Of a DNA stretch of 64,000 nt, positions 38,699-47,782 are shown piece by piece. The stretch is from Ovoidimarina sp963698645 (GTDB taxonomy: Bacteria > Pseudomonadota > Alphaproteobacteria > Rhodobacterales > Rhodobacteraceae): assembly GCA_963698645.1 (NCBI GenBank), contig CAVORP010000003.1, positions 372,001-436,000 of the forward strand, in the 5' to 3' direction. The notes under the pieces were generated by a model, which was not told the origin of the DNA, did no database searches, and was given only the letters and a program-made list of their open reading frames with translations. The position numbers were made by a program, and so were the translations under genes. Numbering within the stretch: position 1 is the stretch's first letter; each line of letters starts with the position of its first letter.

Positions 38699-39928
38699 TC
38701 AACGCTTCTCGTCCCGAAACCGGCTGAGCAATCGCCCGATCGTGAACGTTGTCCGGGGCGCATAGACATAGGGCGTGCGTTCTTCCTGCGCGGCAGGGCG
38801 TGCCCGCATCCGTATGACGCCGAAAACAATCAGAACGACATGAGCAACGGACATGAAGACAAGCATCGCCATCGGGCCATATGCGCCGATCAGAAGGGAC
38901 GCAAAGAAGGGCGAGCCGATCGCGCCAAGCGCATAGAGGAACATGAGCGCGGCAGAGAGATCGATCCTTTGCTCCGACGTGGCGAAATCATGGGCATGGG
39001 CCGCCGATACCGAATAGATCGGGAAGGTGGCAAAGCCGAAAATGCCCGAGGCCAGGATCACCGCGCCGGCTCCGCTTCCGGAAAGCGCCGCCGTCAATCC
39101 GCAGGCAAGGATCGCGCCCGCGGACAGCCAGATCAGTACCCAACGTCGGTCGTACCGGTCGGCGAACCAGCCCGCCGGATACTGACACAGCGCTCCACCC
39201 AAGACGAAAGCAGCCAAGAACCACGCGATCTGATCGATGTTCAGTCCAACCTCGGCCCCAAAGACAGGCCCGATCATTCGGTAGGCTGAGGTGGTGAGAC
39301 CTGCCACCAGAACGCCCGCTGCCGCCAAGGGCGACATCGCGAAAGCAAGCCCAGGCCGAAGCCGCGGGGATTCCGGGATTTCGGGTTCCGCCACGCGGGT
39401 CAGGGCCATCGGCAGAAGTGCGGCGCAACACAGGATCGCCAGAATGTTGTACGCTAGATATGAGGCCGGTTCGAGTATCCCGATGATCAGCTGGGCGCCC
39501 AGTGACCCGCCGATGTCGACGACGCGATAGATACCCATTGTCCGGCCGCGCGTCTCGTTCGCCACCTTGGCCTGAAGCCAGCTCTCGACGATCGTGTAGC
39601 ACCCCGCAAGGCAGATCCCGGAAAGAATTCTCAATCCCGCCCATGCAAACGGATGGACCAGCATCATATGGGCCAGGATGCCGATGGTTCCGGCTGCGAC
39701 GAAGGCGGCAAACGCGCGGGAATGGCCGACCGTGCCCACCAGCCGCGGCGCCCACCAGCAGCCAATGAAGAAGCCGCCGAAATGCGCCGATCCGAGAAGG
39801 CCGATTTCCGCGGTCGAGAACGAAAGCGCAAGACCCGAGATCGCGTCAAGTGGCGCAACACCACCCGATCCCAGCTGCAACAGGACAACGGCGGTAAACA
39901 AGGCGGCAAATGATACCAGTGTTCGCAT
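38699..39928 (-). CDS. MFS transporter (YcaD/Bcr-like, 12 TM)
   Basis: 409 residues with twelve predicted membrane helices and a cytoplasmic loop of normal length in the middle. GIYRVVDIGGSLGAQLIIG and QYPAGWFADRYDRRWVLIW (the loop 8-9 MFS signature G.xaDRxdRR) are visible; the GCWWAPRLVGTVGHSRAFA loop corresponds to loop 2-3. The family resembles YcaD/UMF-type permeases. No substrate can be inferred. The start at 39928 (MRTLVSFAALFTAV) is preferred, as an upstream extension adds only hydrophilic residues. Confidence 0.85.
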   Translation of the reverse strand: MRTLVSFAALFTAVVLLQLGSGGVAPLDAISGLALSFSTAEIGLLGSAHFGGFFIGCWWAPRLVGTVGHSRAFAAFVAAGTIGILAHMMLVHPFAWAGLRILSGICLAGCYTIVESWLQAKVANETRGRTMGIYRVVDIGGSLGAQLIIGILEPASYLAYNILAILCCAALLPMALTRVAEPEIPESPRLRPGLAFAMSPLAAAGVLVAGLTTSAYRMIGPVFGAEVGLNIDQIAWFLAAFVLGGALCQYPAGWFADRYDRRWVLIWLSAGAILACGLTAALSGSGAGAVILASGIFGFATFPIYSVSAAHAHDFATSEQRIDLSAALMFLYALGAIGSPFFASLLIGAYGPMAMLVFMSVAHVVLIVFGVIRMRARPAAQEERTPYVYAPRTTFTIGRLLSRFRDEKR

Positions 39929-39992
39929 AGGCTCCGACCGCCGGGGGATCCGTCCAACATCGCGGTCCCCGGGCACCGGTCTGCAAGGTATT

Positions 39993-40012
39993 CGACCCTT
40001 CGGGGTCGTTTT
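39993..40012 (+). terminator. UUCG-capped hairpin with U-run
   Basis: CGACCC-TTCG-GGGTCG followed by TTTT on the plus strand. No plus-strand gene ends here; on the minus strand it follows the MBL gene but lacks a U-tail. It may stop antisense transcription or act on the minus strand without a tail. Confidence 0.4.
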
Positions 40013-40036
40013 CAGCGATTTGCACCAATCCTCGGA

Positions 40037-40834
40037 TCAGCAGCTTACGATCGGGCCCTTATCCAATCGCCACACGAAACCGCTGGTTCCCTCGGTCGGA
40101 AAACGTTCCGTGACAAGCGGATCATGGCCGGGGATCACGCGTGCATCGGTTCCGGCAAGGCGCCGGATCGTCGCGAACCCGGCGAGCATGTCTTCAAGAT
40201 CGACGACGATAGGAAAAGGCTTCCCCGCCTCGAAGTTTTCGTAGTAATGCGCCGCGTCGGAGGCGAGGCAAAGCGGACCGTCTGCAGTTTCGACCTCGAC
40301 AACCTGAAGCCCGCGCGAATGCCCGCCTGTCCGGTGGACCCGAACGCCCGGAGCGACCGTGCCGCTGCCGCGGTGAAAGACCACCCGCCCCGAATAGACA
40401 TGCCGCACCATTTCGCAAACATGATCAGCGGTGAAGGGCATCTGCAGTACCGGGTGGCACATGCAGGGCCCCGTGGCAAAAGCCATCTCGGCCTCCTGCA
40501 AATGGAACTGCGCATTGGAATAGCGATCAAGTCCACCGGCATGGTCATAGTGCAGATGGGTGATGATCACTGTGTCGATCGTGGAGGCATCGACGCCCAA
40601 GGCCTCGATCGCGCGCGCCGGATCCCGGAGGATCGGACGGTTACGCCGTGCGGCTTCGATCATGTCATAGCCGGTATCCACAAGGATCCGGCGTCTGCCA
40701 TTGGTCAGAAGCCACACGAAATAGTCCATTCCGTGGGGCTCGGCGGGATGATCGTCAAAGAGGAAGCTGTCGGCGCGGGTCCGGGTGTTGCGATCGGCGT
40801 ATTTTATCGCGTAGACCTGCCATAGATCAGACAT
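40037..40834 (-). CDS. N-acyl-homoserine-lactonase-like metallo-beta-lactamase-fold hydrolase
   Basis: 265 residues. The zinc signature HLHYDHAGG is present near residue 105, with a further His in GHSRG near 184, Asp in LASDAAHYYENF near 203 and His in VIPGHDP near 245. This is the ligand pattern of the AHL-lactonase (AttM/AiiA) group of the MBL superfamily, and the tyrosine in AHYYENF corresponds to the catalytic Tyr of lactonases. Quorum quenching is therefore possible, but the group includes other lactonases. The start MSDLWQVYAIKYADR at 40834 is chosen. No AHL synthase or LuxR gene is in the window. Confidence 0.78.
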   Translation of the reverse strand: MSDLWQVYAIKYADRNTRTRADSFLFDDHPAEPHGMDYFVWLLTNGRRRILVDTGYDMIEAARRNRPILRDPARAIEALGVDASTIDTVIITHLHYDHAGGLDRYSNAQFHLQEAEMAFATGPCMCHPVLQMPFTADHVCEMVRHVYSGRVVFHRGSGTVAPGVRVHRTGGHSRGLQVVEVETADGPLCLASDAAHYYENFEAGKPFPIVVDLEDMLAGFATIRRLAGTDARVIPGHDPLVTERFPTEGTSGFVWRLDKGPIVSC

Positions 40835-41253
40835 CGTTCGTCCTTTCGTTCCTCGAGCCAACACCATCGCCGCAGGTCGGTGGCAACGTCAACGTTGAAG
40901 ACGAGGGCGTGACCCCGGGCGACTGGGATACCTTGCGGATGCGCGGTTCAGGAAAATTGTGTGTGCCCGAAAAGCGGTCGGCGCTCGTCAGTTCGCGTCC
41001 GGGTCCAGACCTTGCGCTGTCCATTGACGGAAGGTCCCGCGAAGCAGCGGTTCTTGCGTGACGGCAGGATGGCGGGGTGCAAACCGGTGATTGACCTTCA
41101 TAGGGTGCTGAATGACAGTCATGGGGCGAACTGAAACGAGAGCCTGACCTGAATGGCCGATCTTCCGATCCCCACGGCGATCCAATCGATCTGCTCGCGT
41201 CTTTGTCGAACCGCCGCCCCGATCCATTACTTCCCCGGTGTCGGATTGTCCCA
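40835..41253. other. intergenic region with a possible gene remnant
   Basis: No confident gene. On the minus strand 40988-41122 encodes 44 residues ending LLRGTFRQWTAQGLDPDAN, which has the look of a protein C-terminus (a 'R..fRQW' pattern as seen at the end of some ring-hydroxylating dioxygenase alpha subunits), but no other part of such a gene is present. The two flanking genes are divergent, so their promoters should lie here. Confidence 0.25.
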
Positions 41254-42123
41254 GTGACGGCACAAGGACGCGCGATCTGGCTCGCCTTTCTCGCGGCGGT
41301 CTTGTGGGGGTTGTGGTGGATTCCCTTGCGCGGGCTTGGCGCGATTGGCCTGCCGGGGCTTTGGGCGACGCTGGTGATGAATACCGGCGCATTGGCTGTC
41401 GCTGCGATCTTGATGGTTTGGCAGGGCGCGGCCCTGCGCCTGCCTTTGCGCCCTGCGCTGGGAGCGGCACTTCTTGGACTGGCAGTCACGTCCTTTTCTC
41501 TTGGCCTGCTTCTTTCGGACGTGGTTCGGGCGATCTTGCTCTTCTATCTGGCACCTGCCTGGAGCAAGATCATCGAGACCGTTTTTCTGCGTCATCGCTG
41601 GGGTTGGGGGACGACGGTTGCCCTGTTCCTTTCATTCACTGGCGCATTCCTGATCCTCGGCGGCGGATTTTCCACCGACGGGGTCCGTTCAGGCGATGCT
41701 CTGGCGCTTCTTGCCGGTATTGCGTGGTCGGCGGGTGCGGCGCTTATCTTTGTCGATGGGCGCGGCGATGCCTTGCCGCTCAGCGCAGTGACAGCGGGCG
41801 CGGCCCTTGTCGTCTCGCTGGTGGCCGCGCTTTGGCTTGATCCGGTATCATCCGCTCCCTTTGGTGCTGTCGCGTTGGGACTTCTGGCCGGGGGCGGCTA
41901 CGTTCTGCCGATCTTGTACATGACGATCTGGAGTGCACGGCGTCTAGCCCCGGCGACTTTGAGCTTTCTGCTCACAGCAGAAATCGTCACCGGCGTCGGC
42001 ACAGGCGTTCTTTTCCTGAACGAGCCATTCGGCCTGATGCAGGCTCTTGGCGCAGCCCTCATTATTCTGGGGGCCACCTTTGAAATCGTGCAGGCTCTCG
42101 CGCGGCCTTACCATAGCCCCTAG
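41254..42123 (+). CDS. EamA/DMT-superfamily transporter
   Basis: 289 residues, ten hydrophobic helices arranged as two EamA repeats; the first (FLAAVLWGLWWIPLRGLGAI) and the last (LMQALGAALIILGATFEIVQ) are typical of RhaT/YdcZ-like drug/metabolite exporters. The GTG at 41254 (VTAQGRAIWLAFL) is the preferred start. The substrate is unknown. The 3' end overlaps the convergent VOC gene by four bases. Confidence 0.85.
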   Translation: MTAQGRAIWLAFLAAVLWGLWWIPLRGLGAIGLPGLWATLVMNTGALAVAAILMVWQGAALRLPLRPALGAALLGLAVTSFSLGLLLSDVVRAILLFYLAPAWSKIIETVFLRHRWGWGTTVALFLSFTGAFLILGGGFSTDGVRSGDALALLAGIAWSAGAALIFVDGRGDALPLSAVTAGAALVVSLVAALWLDPVSSAPFGAVALGLLAGGGYVLPILYMTIWSARRLAPATLSFLLTAEIVTGVGTGVLFLNEPFGLMQALGAALIILGATFEIVQALARPYHSP

Positions 42124-42719
42124 TAGGGGTTCCTCGGGCTGCGATCGGTGGAAAGCGACTGCTGCCCCCGTTCCACGAGCATTTCGATCGCATCGGCCAG
42201 GTGTTCCTCGGTGATGTTGTAGTCGCCCGCCGCCACGCGCAGCCTGTGCGCCTCGATCATCACATCAGCATGGCGAAACCCCTCGGGCGGCTCGAACCGG
42301 TAGCAGGCGAGTTCGATCAACAGGCCCATGGGATCGGTGAAATAGATCGAATCCATAAATCCGCGATCCTTGGGGCCTGTATTCTCGATCCCCCGTGCGG
42401 CAAGCCGTTTGACCACCTGGCTGAAGGTCGCCTTGCTGACATTGAACGCCAGATGATGCACGCATCCCGGCTCGGTCGGCGTCCGTGCGGGATTGGGCGT
42501 GCGATCCTCGTTTGTGAAGACCGTGATCAGGCGGCCATCGCCGGGATCGAAGTAAAGATGCCCCTCGCGCGGATTATCGAGATTGGGCTGATCGAAGATG
42601 AATGGCATCCCCAACAGACCCTCCCAGAAGTCGATGGAGGTCTGACGGTCGGCACCGGTCAGGGTGATATGATGTACGCCTTGGGTCTGAATCTTGCGGA
42701 TCGCGTTTTTCACACTCAT
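42120..42719 (-). CDS. VOC-family (glyoxalase/dioxygenase-like) protein
   Basis: 199 residues with two beta-alpha-beta-beta-beta modules. The metal ligands appear as VHHITLTG near residue 15, HLYF near 54, VHHLAFNV near 87 and IYFTDPMGLLIELACYRF near 125 (Glu). This pattern fits ring-cleaving dioxygenase or glyoxalase-like enzymes. A helical C-terminal extension of about 60 residues (AGDYNITEEHLADAIEMLVE) is unusual for short glyoxalases. The start at 42719 (MSVKNAIRK) is chosen. Function unassigned. Confidence 0.78.
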   Translation of the reverse strand: MSVKNAIRKIQTQGVHHITLTGADRQTSIDFWEGLLGMPFIFDQPNLDNPREGHLYFDPGDGRLITVFTNEDRTPNPARTPTEPGCVHHLAFNVSKATFSQVVKRLAARGIENTGPKDRGFMDSIYFTDPMGLLIELACYRFEPPEGFRHADVMIEAHRLRVAAGDYNITEEHLADAIEMLVERGQQSLSTDRSPRNPY

Positions 42720-42782
42720 GGCCTCCCCCATTCGGATGCAATATCTTGCGCCGGGTTCGGCGCATAGATCAAGGGGGCGGCA

Positions 42783-44090
42783 TCAACTGCGCCCGACGGC
42801 CACGTAATCCTTGAAACCGGCGGCTCGCGCGACGGCCGGGTCATAGATGTTCCGCAAGTCGGCCATGCGCGGGGTCGTCATGCCATCGGCAAGAAGTTCG
42901 AGGTCGAGGGCCCGGAATTCGTTCCACTCGGTCAGGATTACCAACACATCGGCGCCTTTTGCGGCCTCATATGGATCATCGAACCAAGTCACGCCAGGCA
43001 AGAGCGCGGCCCCTTCGGACTTACCCTCGGGATCGACCACATGCACCTGTGCACCACCGCCGACAAGGGCTGGGACGATGGTCAGGCTAGGCGCCTCGCG
43101 CATGTCATCGGTGTTGGGTTTGAAGGTTACGCCCAGCACAGTGACACGCTTGCCGTTCACCGAGCCACCGGAAAGATCAATGACCTTTTCAATCATGCGC
43201 CGCTTGACCAGGTCATTGACCGAAATTACCGCCTCGGTGATGCGCATGGGCACCCCGTGCTCCTGCCCGATCCGAGCCAGGGCTCCGGTATCCTTGGGCA
43301 GACACGACCCGCCATAGCCCGGACCCGAGTGCAGGAACTTGGCGCCGATCCGGCCGTCGAGCCCCATTCCACGCGCCACTTCCTTGATATCAGCCCCAAC
43401 TCTTTCGCACAGTATCGCGATCTCGTTGATGAAGGTGATCTTTGTCGCAAGAAAGGCGTTCGACGCGTATTTGATCATCTCTGCCAATTCCATATCGGTG
43501 ATAACCACCGGGAAATCGCGGAGATAGAGCGGACGGTAGATGTCCTTGACCACCTGCGCCGCGCGTTCGCTGGAGACACCGACCACGACACGGTCAGGTT
43601 TCATGAAATCCTCGATTGCCGAGCCTTCGCGGAGAAATTCGGGGTTCGAGGCAACATCGAATTCAGCCTTTGGATTGGTCTGGGCAAGAATTTCGGCAAC
43701 TTTGGCGTTGGTTCCCAGCGGCACCGTGGATTTGGTCACCACGACAGTATAGCCATCAAGTGCTTCGCCGATTTGGCGGGCGGCCTCGTAGACATAGGTC
43801 AGGTCTGCATGCCCGTCGCCGCGCCGAGTGGGCGTTCCCACTGCGATGAACACCGCATCCGACGCTGCGACTGCCGCGGCCAGATCGCCGGAAAACGACA
43901 ACCGTCCCGCCGAAACGTTGCGTGCAAGAAGCGCTTCCAGCCCCGGCTCGTAGATCGGAACCTGGCCTCGGCGCAGCATCTCGATCTTTTCGGCATTGGT
44001 GTCGATGCAGACAACCTCATGCCCGAAATCCGAGAAACACACGCCCGAAACCAGGCCGACATAGCCTGTTCCGATCATAGCAATCTTCAT
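42783..44090 (-). CDS. ugd: UDP-glucose 6-dehydrogenase
   Basis: Oxidises UDP-glucose to UDP-glucuronate with two NAD+, providing precursors for exopolysaccharide or LPS. 435 residues. The Rossmann loop is IGTGYVGLVSGVCFSDFGHE, followed by VFIAVGTPTRRGDGHADL near 84 and FLREGSAIEDFMKPDRVV near 152. The catalytic cysteine is in GPGYGGSCLPKDTGAL near 263, and GVTFKPNTDDMREAPSL near 327 marks the C-terminal domain. The ATG at 44090 (MKIAMIGTGYVG) is the standard start. It could feed the glycan genes at the left end of the window, although it is 40 kb away. Confidence 0.96.
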   Translation of the reverse strand: MKIAMIGTGYVGLVSGVCFSDFGHEVVCIDTNAEKIEMLRRGQVPIYEPGLEALLARNVSAGRLSFSGDLAAAVAASDAVFIAVGTPTRRGDGHADLTYVYEAARQIGEALDGYTVVVTKSTVPLGTNAKVAEILAQTNPKAEFDVASNPEFLREGSAIEDFMKPDRVVVGVSSERAAQVVKDIYRPLYLRDFPVVITDMELAEMIKYASNAFLATKITFINEIAILCERVGADIKEVARGMGLDGRIGAKFLHSGPGYGGSCLPKDTGALARIGQEHGVPMRITEAVISVNDLVKRRMIEKVIDLSGGSVNGKRVTVLGVTFKPNTDDMREAPSLTIVPALVGGGAQVHVVDPEGKSEGAALLPGVTWFDDPYEAAKGADVLVILTEWNEFRALDLELLADGMTTPRMADLRNIYDPAVARAAGFKDYVAVGRS

Positions 44091-44563
44091 GGTGACCAAG
44101 GCCTTTTTGATACGCGATCGGACCTTGTGCTGAGGGAGCCAGGAATATTTGTCAACGTTTCATGGAGCGGCGGCAGAAGCTTGGTCAGTACTGCGAACTC
44201 TCTCTGGTCTGCTGGCTTCTGACCAAATGGTGGCATCAAACGCTCTTGATGGCGGTCCCATCCGTCGGCGTAATCGATGCCCCGGCGCTCATTCATCACG
44301 TTGCGAAAGCGGATGCGATCTGATCCGCTGACTTAGGAGTGCGCGGTACGGTGCGAGAGATGAATTATCGCTTGCGGCAAAGCCTTCACTTAGCGTTCTG
44401 GACCAGCGAGCCGGTGCAAAACTGTCGCGCATTGGGTGCTCGACGTTAGTCGATTTGGGTACCCGTCGCCTGTCTCGTCAAGGTTTGCTATCGGGCTGTG
44501 GTGCTCATCGCTAGTCTCCGGGGGCGGGGAGATCCGCCCCCGGAAGACTCCGAGTCGTGGTGC
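44091..44563. other. intergenic region ugd-cysteate/D-cysteine lyase
   Basis: 473 bp with no supported gene on either strand; composition is mixed. It should hold the ugd promoter. Near its right end is the hairpin described separately. Confidence 0.4.
44518..44543 (-). terminator. GC-rich hairpin after the PLP lyase gene
   Basis: CCGGGGGCGG-ggagat-CCGCCCCCGG, ten perfect pairs, 20 bp downstream of the stop codon on the minus strand. No U-run follows, so termination may be weak or factor-assisted. Confidence 0.45.
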
Positions 44564-45590
44564 CTATTCGGCCGCCTTCGCCACCGTGCTGTCATAGCCG
44601 AAGGCACTGTTGTAGCCGAACAGCGCTGTCGAGCCACCGGTATGGAGGAAGACGATATTCTCGTCGCCCGAGAAGGTGCCCTTGCGGGTCAGGTCGATCA
44701 GGCCGGCCGCGCCCTTGCCGGAATAGACAGGATCAAGAAGGATGCCTTCGAGCCGGGCGAACAATTCGATCGCAGCGATGCCGTCATCTGTCGGGATTCC
44801 ATAGCCTTCGCCCACGTAATCGGTGTTGGCGACGACATCTTCGCGCTGGACCACGCCGGGGCAGCCCAGTTTTTCGGCCGTGGCAACGGCCAGGTTATAG
44901 ACGTTCTCTTCCTGCTTCGGTTTCGGGGCGCGGACACCAATACCAAGAAGCGGAATTTGCGCGTTGATCGCCTTGAGGCCGACGATCAGCCCGGCCTGTG
45001 TGCCGGCGCTGCCCGTGGCATGGATCAGCCGGTCGATGCGCAGACCCATATTGTCGGCCTGTGTGACCAGTTCCATGGCGCAATTGGCATAGCCAAGGGC
45101 ACCCGTGGGGTTCGATCCGCCGCCGGGGATTGTATAGACCTTGCGTCCCTTGGCGCGGAACTGATCCGCGACAACTCTCCATCTCGGCATTCATGTCGCC
45201 GCCTGCCGGACGGCGTTCGGTGGTGGCCCCGTGCAGCATGTCGAGGAACACGTTGCCATTGTAGTTATAGGCGGGATCCTTGGAGCCGGTGCGGTCTTCC
45301 AGAAGGATATGGCAATCCATCCCCAGCTTGGCGGCACAGGCCGCGGTCTGGCGTGCGTGGTTCGATTGCGTGGCCCCTTGGGTGATCACCAGATCGGCGC
45401 CCTGTTCCAGCGCTTCCGCCATCAGGAATTCGAGCTTGCGGGTCTTGTTGCCGCCGGTGGACATGCCGGTGCAGTCATCGCGCTTGATCCAGATCCGCGG
45501 TCCGCCCAGTTCCGCTGAAAGGCGGTCCATCGGTTCGAGGGCGGTGGGAAGATGAGCGACACGCCAGCGGGGAAAGCGGGAAAAGTGCAT
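44564..45590 (-). CDS. PLP-dependent D-cysteine desulfhydrase / L-cysteate sulfo-lyase (CuyA-like), one frame break
   Basis: A fold-type II PLP enzyme of the ACC-deaminase/D-cysteine desulfhydrase family, about 340 residues after correction. IWIKRDDCTGMSTGGNKTRK near residue 33 holds the PLP lysine; QGATQSNHARQTAACAAKLG and the phosphate-binding PGGGSNPTGALGYANCAMEL follow. HATGSAGTQAGLIVGL and LDPVYSGKGAAGLIDL are also conserved. Near 45183 a surplus T splits AEMES from VADQFRAKGRK. In Roseobacter-group bacteria a close homologue, CuyA, releases sulfite and ammonia from L-cysteate and sits beside a LysR gene, as here; D-cysteine desulfhydrase would release sulfide. The sequence alone does not separate the two. 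Confidence 0.85.
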
Positions 45591-45666
45591 GGGACCTCCA
45601 TTGTTCTAGGGTTGGCGCAAAGTGACCGCGGGACGCCGAACTTTCAAATGCAAAATTCCGGGACTA

Positions 45667-45685
45667 TTATGCGTAAGGTGCATAA
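45667..45685. promoter_or_regulatory. LysR-type operator between PLP lyase and lysR
   Basis: TTATGC-N7-GCATAA, a perfect interrupted palindrome with the T-N11-A core of LysR regulator sites, 12 bp before the lysR ATG and 77 bp from the lyase start. Its position between divergent genes suits autoregulation and control of the lyase. Confidence 0.6.
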
Positions 45686-45696
45686 AGAGGTGTGGC

Positions 45697-46605
45697 ATGC
45701 GCATTGATTGGCTTGACGACGTTATCGCGTTGATCGATGCGGGAAGCGTCAGCGATGCCGCTGCCCTAAGGCATGTGACGCAACCCGCATTCTCCCGCAG
45801 AATAAGGGCGCTGGAAGACATTTTGGGGTTCGAGCTTCTTGATCGCTCGTCCAAGCCAAGCCGGCCTTCGGCGGTCTTGCGAAGTCATGAGGGCAGTCTG
45901 CGAAAGGCAACATACGACATAAAGCATATCATCTTGCAGATGCGCCAGCAAAGCCGAACGGGTGCGCGGAAAGTGGTGATCGCGAGCCAGCACGCGATTT
46001 CCACCTCGCTGGGCCCGAAGATCGTCAAGGCGGTTGCCGACCAGAGCCGGACACAGATCCGGCTCCGATCGGCCAATCTTGACGAATGCCTTTCGATGGT
46101 CATGAGCGGCGAAGCGGATCTGGCTCTGACATACCGATTGCCAGGGGCGGCGGCGCCGTTCGACCACGGGTTGATCGAGGAAAGCCATGTTGCCGACGAA
46201 GTGCTGGTCCCGGTTTTTGCCCGCGATCAGGTCGAGGCGCTGCTGGCGCGGTTCCGGGCGGGCGACCTGCCCATGGTGGGCTATCCGTCGGATGTGTTTC
46301 TGGGCATGGTCTTTGGCACGCATATCCTGCCGGTACTGGAACAGAAATGCACGATCACGGTTGTCGCGGAAACCGCCCTGACCCTTGCCGCTCTGCAGAT
46401 GAGCCGTGCGGGCGCGGGTGTGGCATGGGTCCCCGAGGCGCTGGCGGCGCATGACATCGCAACGGGCGTTTTGTCCGATCTGCGCGATGAAATGGGGATG
46501 GTGCCGATGCAGTTGATTGCCAGCCGCATACTTGGCGCGCAAAACCTCCTGGCCGAGACGATCTGGCCGGACCTGCAGGATCTGTCGGGCGCGCTTGTGG
46601 CATGA
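45697..46605 (+). CDS. LysR-family transcriptional regulator
   Basis: 302 residues. The winged helix-turn-helix is at the N-terminus: WLDDVIALIDAGSVSDAAAL then HVTQPAFSRRIRALEDILG and ELLDRS. The substrate-binding domain covers about 90-295, with VVIASQHAISTSLGPKIV at its start. It is divergent from the PLP lyase and probably senses its substrate or product. ATG 45697 (MRIDWLDDVIAL) is preferred to the upstream GTG-type starts. It is followed by a strong terminator. Confidence 0.88.
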   Translation: MRIDWLDDVIALIDAGSVSDAAALRHVTQPAFSRRIRALEDILGFELLDRSSKPSRPSAVLRSHEGSLRKATYDIKHIILQMRQQSRTGARKVVIASQHAISTSLGPKIVKAVADQSRTQIRLRSANLDECLSMVMSGEADLALTYRLPGAAAPFDHGLIEESHVADEVLVPVFARDQVEALLARFRAGDLPMVGYPSDVFLGMVFGTHILPVLEQKCTITVVAETALTLAALQMSRAGAGVAWVPEALAAHDIATGVLSDLRDEMGMVPMQLIASRILGAQNLLAETIWPDLQDLSGALVA

Positions 46606-46623
46606 GGGAACGCGCGGGGATGG

Positions 46624-46653
46624 GCAGGGCGCCTGATCCGGCGCCCTGCTTTT
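46624..46653 (+). terminator. intrinsic terminator of lysR
   Basis: GCAGGGCGCC-tgatcc-GGCGCCCTGC followed by TTTT. Ten perfect pairs and a U-run, 19 bp after the lysR stop codon. Confidence 0.9.
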
Positions 46654-46665
46654 CTGTGGCCCGCG

Positions 46666-47694
46666 CTATTCCCAGCCGACCTCGTTGAAGATCCTCTGTG
46701 CTGCAGAGATGTTTGCGGCGATTGCCGAGGCTTCGATGTCGTCCGGCTTGAAGAATCCGAGCTGTGCTACCGAGGGGCTGAGCGCCACGCCGGGCACGGC
46801 CGGATATTCGTCATTGCCCGCCGAGAAATATTCCTGCGCCTGAACAGATGAGAGGTACTCGAGAAACGCGATCGCGTTCTCTCGGTTCGGGGCATGGGCC
46901 GCCACGCCGCCTCCTGAAAGGTTCATATGTGCACCGATCGAGTTCTGGTTGGGAAACACCCAGCCGAACATATCGAGGCTGTCGGAGACACCTTCGACCG
47001 GCGTGCGGATCGCGCGGGCGAAGTAATAGGTGTTCGATATCGAGATATCGCATTCGCCCGAGACGATACCGCGCAGCTGGTCGGTGTCACCGCCCTGGGG
47101 ATCGCGGGCAAAGTTGTTCTTTACCGCAGCCGCCCAGTCACGGGCCGCATCCTCGCCCAAATGCGCGATCAGCGCGGCAAGGATCGTCTGGCTGTATTCG
47201 TTGCTGGACGAACGGCTGCAGACCATGCCCTTGTATTTCGGATCGGCAAGATCCTGATAGGTTTGAGGTGGGTCGGTGACTTCGTTCTTATCATAGAACA
47301 GGATTCTGGCCCGCTGTGAGAAGCCGAACCACTGATTGTCCGCATCCTGAAGATAGGCGGGGATGCGCCTTTCCAGCGTCTCGCTTTCAATTGATTGCAG
47401 GATGCCTGCCGCTTTCGCGCGTTCCAGTCGCGACGTATCGACCGTCAACAGGATATCGGCGGGGCTGTTCGCACCTTCGGCCTGCATTCGCGCGATAAGT
47501 TCGTCGGCATTGCCTTCGATCCGGTTGATCGTGATGCCGGTCATCTCTTCGAAGTCGGAATAGAGCCGCTCGTCAGTGTCATAGTGGCGCGACGAATAGA
47601 GGTTCAATTCGCTATTGGCCAACGCAAGCGTGCTGGTCGACAGGAATGCGCCGCAGGCAATGGCAAGAACGGGTGCGACCGTTGGTCTGGTCAT
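46666..47694 (-). CDS. ferric-iron ABC transporter substrate-binding protein (FutA/FbpA-like)
   Basis: 342 residues with a signal peptide (cleavage after LALA near residue 26). The mature N-terminus ELNLYSSRHYDTDERLYSDF is the hallmark of FutA/AfuA-type Fe3+-binding proteins, and the iron-ligand tyrosines lie there and in ISISNTYYFARAI near 225. GQRARILFYDKN-type SQRARILFYDKNEV and YSSSNEYSQ-like SRSSSNEYSQTILAALIAHL also fit the family. No permease or ATPase gene is adjacent, so it either works with a transporter elsewhere or is an orphan. Confidence 0.88.
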   Translation of the reverse strand: MTRPTVAPVLAIACGAFLSTSTLALANSELNLYSSRHYDTDERLYSDFEEMTGITINRIEGNADELIARMQAEGANSPADILLTVDTSRLERAKAAGILQSIESETLERRIPAYLQDADNQWFGFSQRARILFYDKNEVTDPPQTYQDLADPKYKGMVCSRSSSNEYSQTILAALIAHLGEDAARDWAAAVKNNFARDPQGGDTDQLRGIVSGECDISISNTYYFARAIRTPVEGVSDSLDMFGWVFPNQNSIGAHMNLSGGGVAAHAPNRENAIAFLEYLSSVQAQEYFSAGNDEYPAVPGVALSPSVAQLGFFKPDDIEASAIAANISAAQRIFNEVGWE

Positions 47695-47717
47695 TTGATT
47701 TCTCCAGATTCAAAATC

Positions 47718-47782
47718 CTTACTATTTCACTCGGATACAACTTCCAGCGATGCCGTCAAGTATTTCCGAGTCAATTAGTAAG
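47718..47782. promoter_or_regulatory. 18-bp imperfect inverted repeat upstream of the iron-binding protein gene
   Basis: Left arm CTTACTATTTCACTCGGA (47718-47735) and the reverse complement of the right arm, CTTACTAATTGACTCGGA (47765-47782), agree at 16 of 18 positions; the spacer is 29 bp. It begins 24 bp upstream of the substrate-binding protein start codon. This looks like two copies of one regulator site in opposite orientation, possibly iron-linked; it does not match a Fur box I know. Confidence 0.5.
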
